Assembly: GCF_010015445.1 (NCBI RefSeq)
Contig: NC_053116.1
Span: 42,150,177-42,214,176, forward strand
Direction of reading: 5' to 3'
DNA length: 64,000 nt
From: Perca fluviatilis
Taxonomy: Eukaryota; Chordata; Actinopteri; Perciformes; Percidae
Of the stretch, positions 59,796 through 64,000 are shown one piece after another (positions within the stretch are counted from its first letter, which is position 1; every line of letters begins with the position of its first letter). Below the pieces are notes generated by a model that had not been told where the DNA came from, searched no databases, and saw only the letters and a program-made list of their open reading frames with translations. Position numbers and translations under genes: made by a program.

Positions 59796-60027
59796 ATACT
59801 CTGGTCTGTTGGCTTGGAGAGGGCCATACTCCTGCCTGAAGTTGAGGTATGCTACCTGCAGCGAGAACGGGTTGAGGCAGCAGGCATCAAAGCCGGGATG
59901 GAGCGTCAGGCAGGTAATGTCCGTGGCCGGGACTAAACCCTCAACTAGTGCCCAGTAGGCATCCACCTCTCGACAACACATGCTGTCCACCGCCGACGCC
60001 ATAGCCTCACAATGTCCGCACAAGCAC
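59796..60027 (-). CDS. P2X7-type C-terminal domain exon
   Basis: The minus-strand frame reads CLCGHCEAMASAVDSMCCRE, then ITCLTLHPGFDACCLNP, LQVAYLNFRQEYG and NRPEY. The C-x-C-G-x-C, C-C-x-E and HPGF-x-x-x-C-L-N pattern is the zinc-binding cytoplasmic ballast domain of P2X7 receptors, also found in many stand-alone fish proteins linked to mobile DNA. Acceptor TTGGCTAG, weak donor GTTTAG. No P2X channel exons (two membrane segments, ectodomain) are nearby, so this is probably one of the stand-alone proteins, missing its other exons, or a remnant. Confidence 0.75.
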
Positions 60028-60299
60028 CTAGCCAACAAAACGATTATGTGCTAGTGCTAGCCTGTTTCTCTTAATACATCCATGGCTTGGATGGACTCCA
60101 CAGCGGAAGTTATTTTATCACAATTTCATCTCAAAATATCGTTTATGGCAGTTATATATTCCTCCAGTTTTGAAAAACTAGTTGTTTATCATTAATATAC
60201 ACTATGCTGTATAGGGTGTTCAACCTGCACATAAGCAGCAGAGTAGGCTTCCTTGTACCAGTGAAATCAAGGCAGTAGTAGTAGATTTGATCACATCGC

Positions 60300-60725
60300 T
60301 CTAACCAATCCTTCAGACTGATGTTGGCACCCCCACTCAATTAGCATACAAGCGCAGGGAAAAATAAATGTGGAAATACAGAAAAAAATAAATGTAGAAA
60401 TGTGGAAATACAGAAATAAATAAATGTAGAAATAAATAAATGTATAAATAAATAAATACATAAATAAATACATAAATAAATACATAAATATATAAATAAA
60501 TATATAAACAATACATAAATATACAAATAAATATATAAATAAATGTATAAATACATAAATAAATACATATAGAAATGCATAAATAAATACATGTAAAATA
60601 CAGAAATAGCCCATTTATGTTACCAAAATGTATTTATTTTCACTATATTTCTGCATTTATTTATTTATTTCTACTTTTATTTATTTATTTATTTATTTTT
60701 CCTATGTCATTTTTAGTCCTCCATA
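60300..60725 (-). repeat. A/T-rich dispersed repeat, right copy of an inverted pair
   Basis: Reverse-complement match of 53705-54130: CTAACCAATCCTTC, CTGATGTTGGCACCCCCACTC, the ATAAATAAAT tract, and GTCATTTTTAGTCCTCC in mirrored order. Confidence 0.85.
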
Positions 60726-60755
60726 ACTGATTGTCTTTATTGATTGATTTTACAG

Positions 60756-61040
60756 CTGCTGGAAGCGAGACAGTGTGCTGGCTGTGGGTGAGGTGGGCAT
60801 TTGGAAGTGCGCTACATAGACATCCAGGACAACGCAACCACAGACGTATGCTACATGGACCGAATTTAGACCGAATGCTGCTGGTTACCTCCAGCTCCGA
60901 GCCGGCCGCGGGTTAGATGTGGACGGTGCTGCTTCTGCGGGCGAGGGATATTTGTTGTGTGTGTTGTGTGTCTCCGATGCTTTGTACACAGTTTTTTTTC
61001 TGATTGCGTTTGTGTTTTGTGTCAATAAAGCTCTATCTTT
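60756..61040 (+). other. Possible 3' terminal exon with polyadenylation signal
   Basis: Acceptor GATTTTACAG at 60755/60756, then 270 bp ending near AATAAA (61024-61029). One frame gives CWLWVRWAFGSALHRHPGQR and ends at 60914-60916. The coding part is not recognised. It could end the plus-strand transcript suggested by the exons at 53480 and 58011. Confidence 0.3.
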
Positions 61041-61112
61041 GAATAAACAGCACGCTCCTGGCAAATAATTTTTCTTAGGATAACCATGACATGAATATAC
61101 AACATAGCATAT

Positions 61113-61200
61113 AATAAAATATATATATATATATATAATAAATAAATAAATAAATAAATAAATAAATATATATAATATATATAATTTTATTATAATAATA
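61113..61200. repeat. (AT)n / (AAAT)n simple repeat
   Basis: ATATAT followed by AAATAAAT units and ATAATATAT. Confidence 0.95.
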
Positions 61201-61820
61201 ATGGCCCAGGATGACCAATAGCCTAACCCATGACAGACCTTTCAACCAATGCGAGATTTTTCTTGTTTAAAAGTAGTGGTTTCATCCAATAGCGAGTGAG
61301 GAAATTCCAGCCAGGCCAGACGTTCTCTGGCCATGTGCCTATTCATATTCTAATTAGATCCATTAAAACACTTTCAGTGGGAGCTCTCCATATCGTCATG
61401 GTTCGTTTCCGACAATATGTGGCACGAAACGAACGTGACGTTCACAGCCTGTAAATTGTCGATAACTGCTGAAAATTAGGGGGATTTCCGGCGTTTACAG
61501 GCATTTAAAGGGGCGGAAATCCCACTTTTTATGCAGTGATGTGTGCACATGAGCATGCACGAGTCCAATCTCTATAATATGATCTAATCTGTCTTCCTCT
61601 GGTGGTGATGCTGACGACCCACTGAGCTGTTTTATTGCTCTCATTCCTGCCGTCTTATTATCTGCTGCTCAGTCAGCTGGAAAGCTCTTTGAACGGCACT
61701 AACCTGTGTGAAAGCTGCTTTTAGTCAGAGTGACTGACTGATACTACAGAGGCCTGAATAATGAAAACAAAGAGGCAAAGAGAAGCAGAGAAGGGAAACT
61801 TCACTAGTTCATATTCTCAC

Positions 61821-62055
61821 CTCTGACATCTACGCAGACTGCATATTGGCTGAAGTCACATTTGTCGTCATACCAGAGTCCATCATAAGAATCCATCTCT
61901 GTGCAGACTATATAACTGTATCCAGCGATTGGTCGTCCAGGTGCCCATCGTCTGAACTCCATCTCCCGGGTTTGTAGAAACTTGGGTCTGACAGTGACCA
62001 CCTCCAGCTGCCACCGGACAGTCCTATCCAGGCTCTCTTGATTGTGATATAAAGA
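61821..62055 (-). pseudogene. C-type lectin domain 1, C-terminal exon, frameshifted
   Basis: One frame gives RAWIGLSGGSWRWSLSDPSF, another EMEFRRWAPGRPIAGYSY then CTEMDSYDGLWYDDKCD and YAVCVDVRG. The WIGL and C...W.D.C...VC landmarks define the second half of a lectin domain. The frame changes near 61975-62000. Donor GTGAGA at 61815-61820. The N-terminal boundary is uncertain because the sequence upstream is disturbed. Confidence 0.8.
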
Positions 62056-62163
62056 ATTAGACTCTGCTCTAGCTTTTTGTTGAAGACCAGATGTTTACCT
62101 AATCTTTCCATCTCCAGTCTTGATACTATCAGTCTGATCCTCTCGACTCCTTCATTCTGTTAC

Positions 62164-63524
62164 CAGTGTTGGGAACGTTACTTTAAAAAGTAATTAGTTA
62201 TAGTTACTCACTACTTGTTCAAAAAGAAGTAACTGAGTTAGTAACTGAATAACTCTATAATAAAAATAACTCGTAACCGGGAACGTAACTATTTCGTAAG
62301 TTACTTAAAAAATATATATTTTTTTAGCGTTCCACAAGTTTCCTCAAATGATTAAAGGCAGGTTTAACAGACAGGTGTTTAACTTACTTATAACTTTCCA
62401 TATTTACCGCCGCGACAGACAGCAAGAGATTTATCCTGCACTTCAAGTATTATCTTGGTAAGAAAAGTAAACAGTTACACCATATAAACTTATATGACAC
62501 ATATACTTTTAACAGCATACCTGCCTATCATACGGTTGACTTCAGCCTGTGTCATAGGTTTTATTGTGAGGCAGAAAGATCACAGTACTGGCACCCGCCA
62601 GGGGCCACCAGTACAGGCAAACGCTAGGGGCCTGGCAGTACAGGCAAACGCTTAGGGGGCCCGGCAGTACAGGCAAACGCTTAGGGGGCCCGGCAGTACA
62701 GGTAAATGCTAGGGGCCACCAGTACAGGCAAACACTAGGGGTCCACCAGTACAGGCAAACGCTTAGGGGCCGACAGTACAGGCAAACACTAGGGGGCCCA
62801 CCAGTACAGGCAAACACTAGGGGCCGACAGTACTGGCAACCGGCTAGGGGGCCACCAGTACAGGCAAAAAAACCGTAGGGGGCCCGGCAGTACAGGCAGC
62901 TGTTGCTGCTTGGAGGACTTTGCTCCGAGTCCTTCTGTGCTAGTGGATGGTGAGCTATATCATCTGTGGTGGAGGTATCACTGGTTTTGGCCACTAGCTT
63001 TGCAGATGCGTGTCATTGTGAGATGCTTCATTAAATTAGAGTTGCTTACAACAGATGTAGACAAAGTCTTCGCTCCTGGACGTAATGTACACATGCCTTT
63101 CACCACAATTAATTTGAAGTAGTGCTTATATCTCCACCTTGAAAATGCCAACTTTTCATCGGATTGCTCCTGACTCGCCATCTCTGCGGAATCTGTTTAG
63201 CTGTTGTGTGTGTGTGTGTATGGCGCTGTGCTAGCATGTGTGTAAAAAACTGTCTTTGATTGGCTACCATGAAACACGACTCTGCCTTAGCCAATCATAA
63301 TTGCTTACCTCGTTATTAACCCACCTCCTCACTAGCTGCGAGCCAGGGGTGCGTCGGATTACACAGTTTATTCAATCAATGCGTAGTAACGCACCGCATT
63401 TAAAGTCCAGTAACGTTAACGGCGCTGTAACGACGGGAAAAAGAATTAGTTAGATTACCCCGTGACTGAAAAATAACGCCGTTACCTAACGCCATTCTTT
63501 TAAACAGCGTTATTCCAAACACTG
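62164..63524. mobile_element. hAT-type element inserted in the lectin gene
   Basis: CAGTGTTGGGAACGTTAC at the left and the inverse of CAGTGTTTGGAATAAC at the right, with a perfect 8-bp duplication TCTGTTAC (62156-62163 and 63525-63532). Subterminal AGTAAC/GTTAC repeats at both ends. No transposase; the middle holds a minisatellite and a short segment with start codons in both directions of no known family. Confidence 0.93.
62590..62900. repeat. Minisatellite of about 30-33 bp, about ten copies, inside the hAT element
   Basis: CAGTACAGGCAAACGCTAGGG alternates with GGCCACC or GGCCCGG linkers. Confidence 0.93.
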
Positions 63525-63913
63525 TCTGTTACCCTCCTTTAATAACTCATTACCAGCGATAGTTTCTGATCACTCACAACTGATTTTCAATCAGCTTCTC
63601 GAGAACATAGATCTCTGTTGTTGTAAATACTGTTTTGGGATGTTTTAGATTTGTTTTACTGCATTAGTTGTTTCTATGTTTCAATGTGTTGTTACTCTTT
63701 CTAACACATCATCTTCTTTTGTTTCCATCTCTCTGCTGCAGCTCAACAGGGAAACACTGTCTGCTGAAGGTTAAACTCAAACACTTTAGACTTCTACTAC
63801 ATTTCAAAGATAAATATTCTACTTCTTACTGCTCTACGTTTAGTTATTAGTTCCTATGGAGGGTTTCAAACCTGCTGTCAGAAAGACTTTGACATGAAAG
63901 AGAGAAAGTGAAC

Positions 63914-64000
63914 TCCGTAGCTGTTGTTGGAGTAGACCATGTTTAAATCTGCCGTGTTGTTCAGGATCTTCATAACCTCCATGCTGTCTACAGTGACCAG
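63914..64000 (-). CDS. C-type lectin domain 1, N-terminal part (runs off the window)
   Basis: The frame entering at 64000 reads LVTVDSMEVMKILNNTADLN then MVYSNNSYG. In fish CTL proteins a DLVTVDSME...LNN...MVYSGYS stretch precedes AWIGL, so this continues into 61821-62055. The frame stays open to a TGA at 63878-63880. A weak GTTCAC donor near 63913 is the guessed boundary. Confidence 0.65.

Larger units (their letters stand above)
46750..64000 (-). pseudogene. Two-domain C-type lectin gene (fish CTL / CLEC20A-like family), partial and probably broken
   Basis: Exons on the minus strand in order: lectin domain 1 (63914-64000 and 61821-62055), lectin domain 2 (48736-49075), a tail exon (47941-48035) and the final exon. 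Such proteins are secreted or cell-surface sugar-binding proteins. The DVRG end of domain 1 joins in phase to SDVTFVFI of domain 2, although the exons are 12.7 kb apart, which argues for one gene. Domain 1 has at least one frameshift, domain 2 has two, and an hAT element lies within the domain 1 coding interval. The start and any signal peptide lie beyond 64000. Sequencing error is an alternative, but the nearby st14 exons are free of such shifts. Confidence 0.7.

Overview
The window looks like an assembled piece of a teleost (ray-finned fish) nuclear genome. The evidence is intron-split genes with GT-AG boundaries, very long CA/GT microsatellites, and a dense mix of hAT, Tc1/mariner-like, TTAA-flanked and RTE-type elements. 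Fish-typical families are also present: tandem C-type lectin domains with a lysine-rich tail, a P2X7-type C-terminal domain, and a CALHM-like fragment. There are no bacterial operons, CRISPR arrays or rRNA genes. A run of N at 38531-39000 and a noisy block beside it mark an assembly break. Nothing in the window fixes the species.

Layout. 1-24700 is mostly repeat: a GT-rich block, a 58-bp tandem repeat, a 1.9-kb foldback element with a tRNA-like segment in each arm (1802-3686), three hAT-type elements with 8-bp target duplications (5667-7867, 8098-11069 and, less exactly, 11921-12863), a frame-broken RTE retrotransposon inside the second of these, a CALHM-like gene fragment (15374-15800), a TA-flanked MITE, a Tc1/mariner-like relic and a TTAA-flanked element.

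24905-35552 (minus strand) is the best-supported gene, matriptase-type transmembrane serine protease st14. Thirteen exons can be placed to the base: a short linker exon, the first half of CUB1, three CUB2 exons, four LDLa exons and four protease exons with an intact catalytic triad. The second CUB1 exon is not found. In that interval lie a 50-bp minisatellite made of copies of the preceding exon's end plus its splice donor, and an hAT insertion. The 5' half of the gene (cytoplasmic tail, membrane anchor, SEA domain) should lie beyond 35552, but there the sequence dissolves into a 2.1-kb degenerate GC-rich repeat and the N gap.

39001-46100 is again mobile and satellite DNA: a probable 4.4-kb hAT-like element whose N-terminal coding exon survives, a nested TTAA-flanked element, several minisatellites, a 1.25-kb TA-flanked MITE and a reverse transcriptase fragment.

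46750-64000 (minus strand) holds a C-type lectin gene with two lectin domains and a lysine-rich tail. Splice phase links exons 12.7 kb apart, but several frameshifts and an hAT insertion within the first lectin domain suggest a pseudogene. Its large intron contains other material: a decayed plus-strand THAP-like domain (54297-54650), an eight-copy tandem repeat of about 171 bp that looks protein-coding (56337-57560), a clean unidentified exon (58011-58164), a minus-strand P2X7-type domain exon (59796-60027) and a plus-strand 3' terminal exon (60756-61040). Two inverted copies of one A/T-rich repeat (53705-54130 and 60300-60725) bracket this island.
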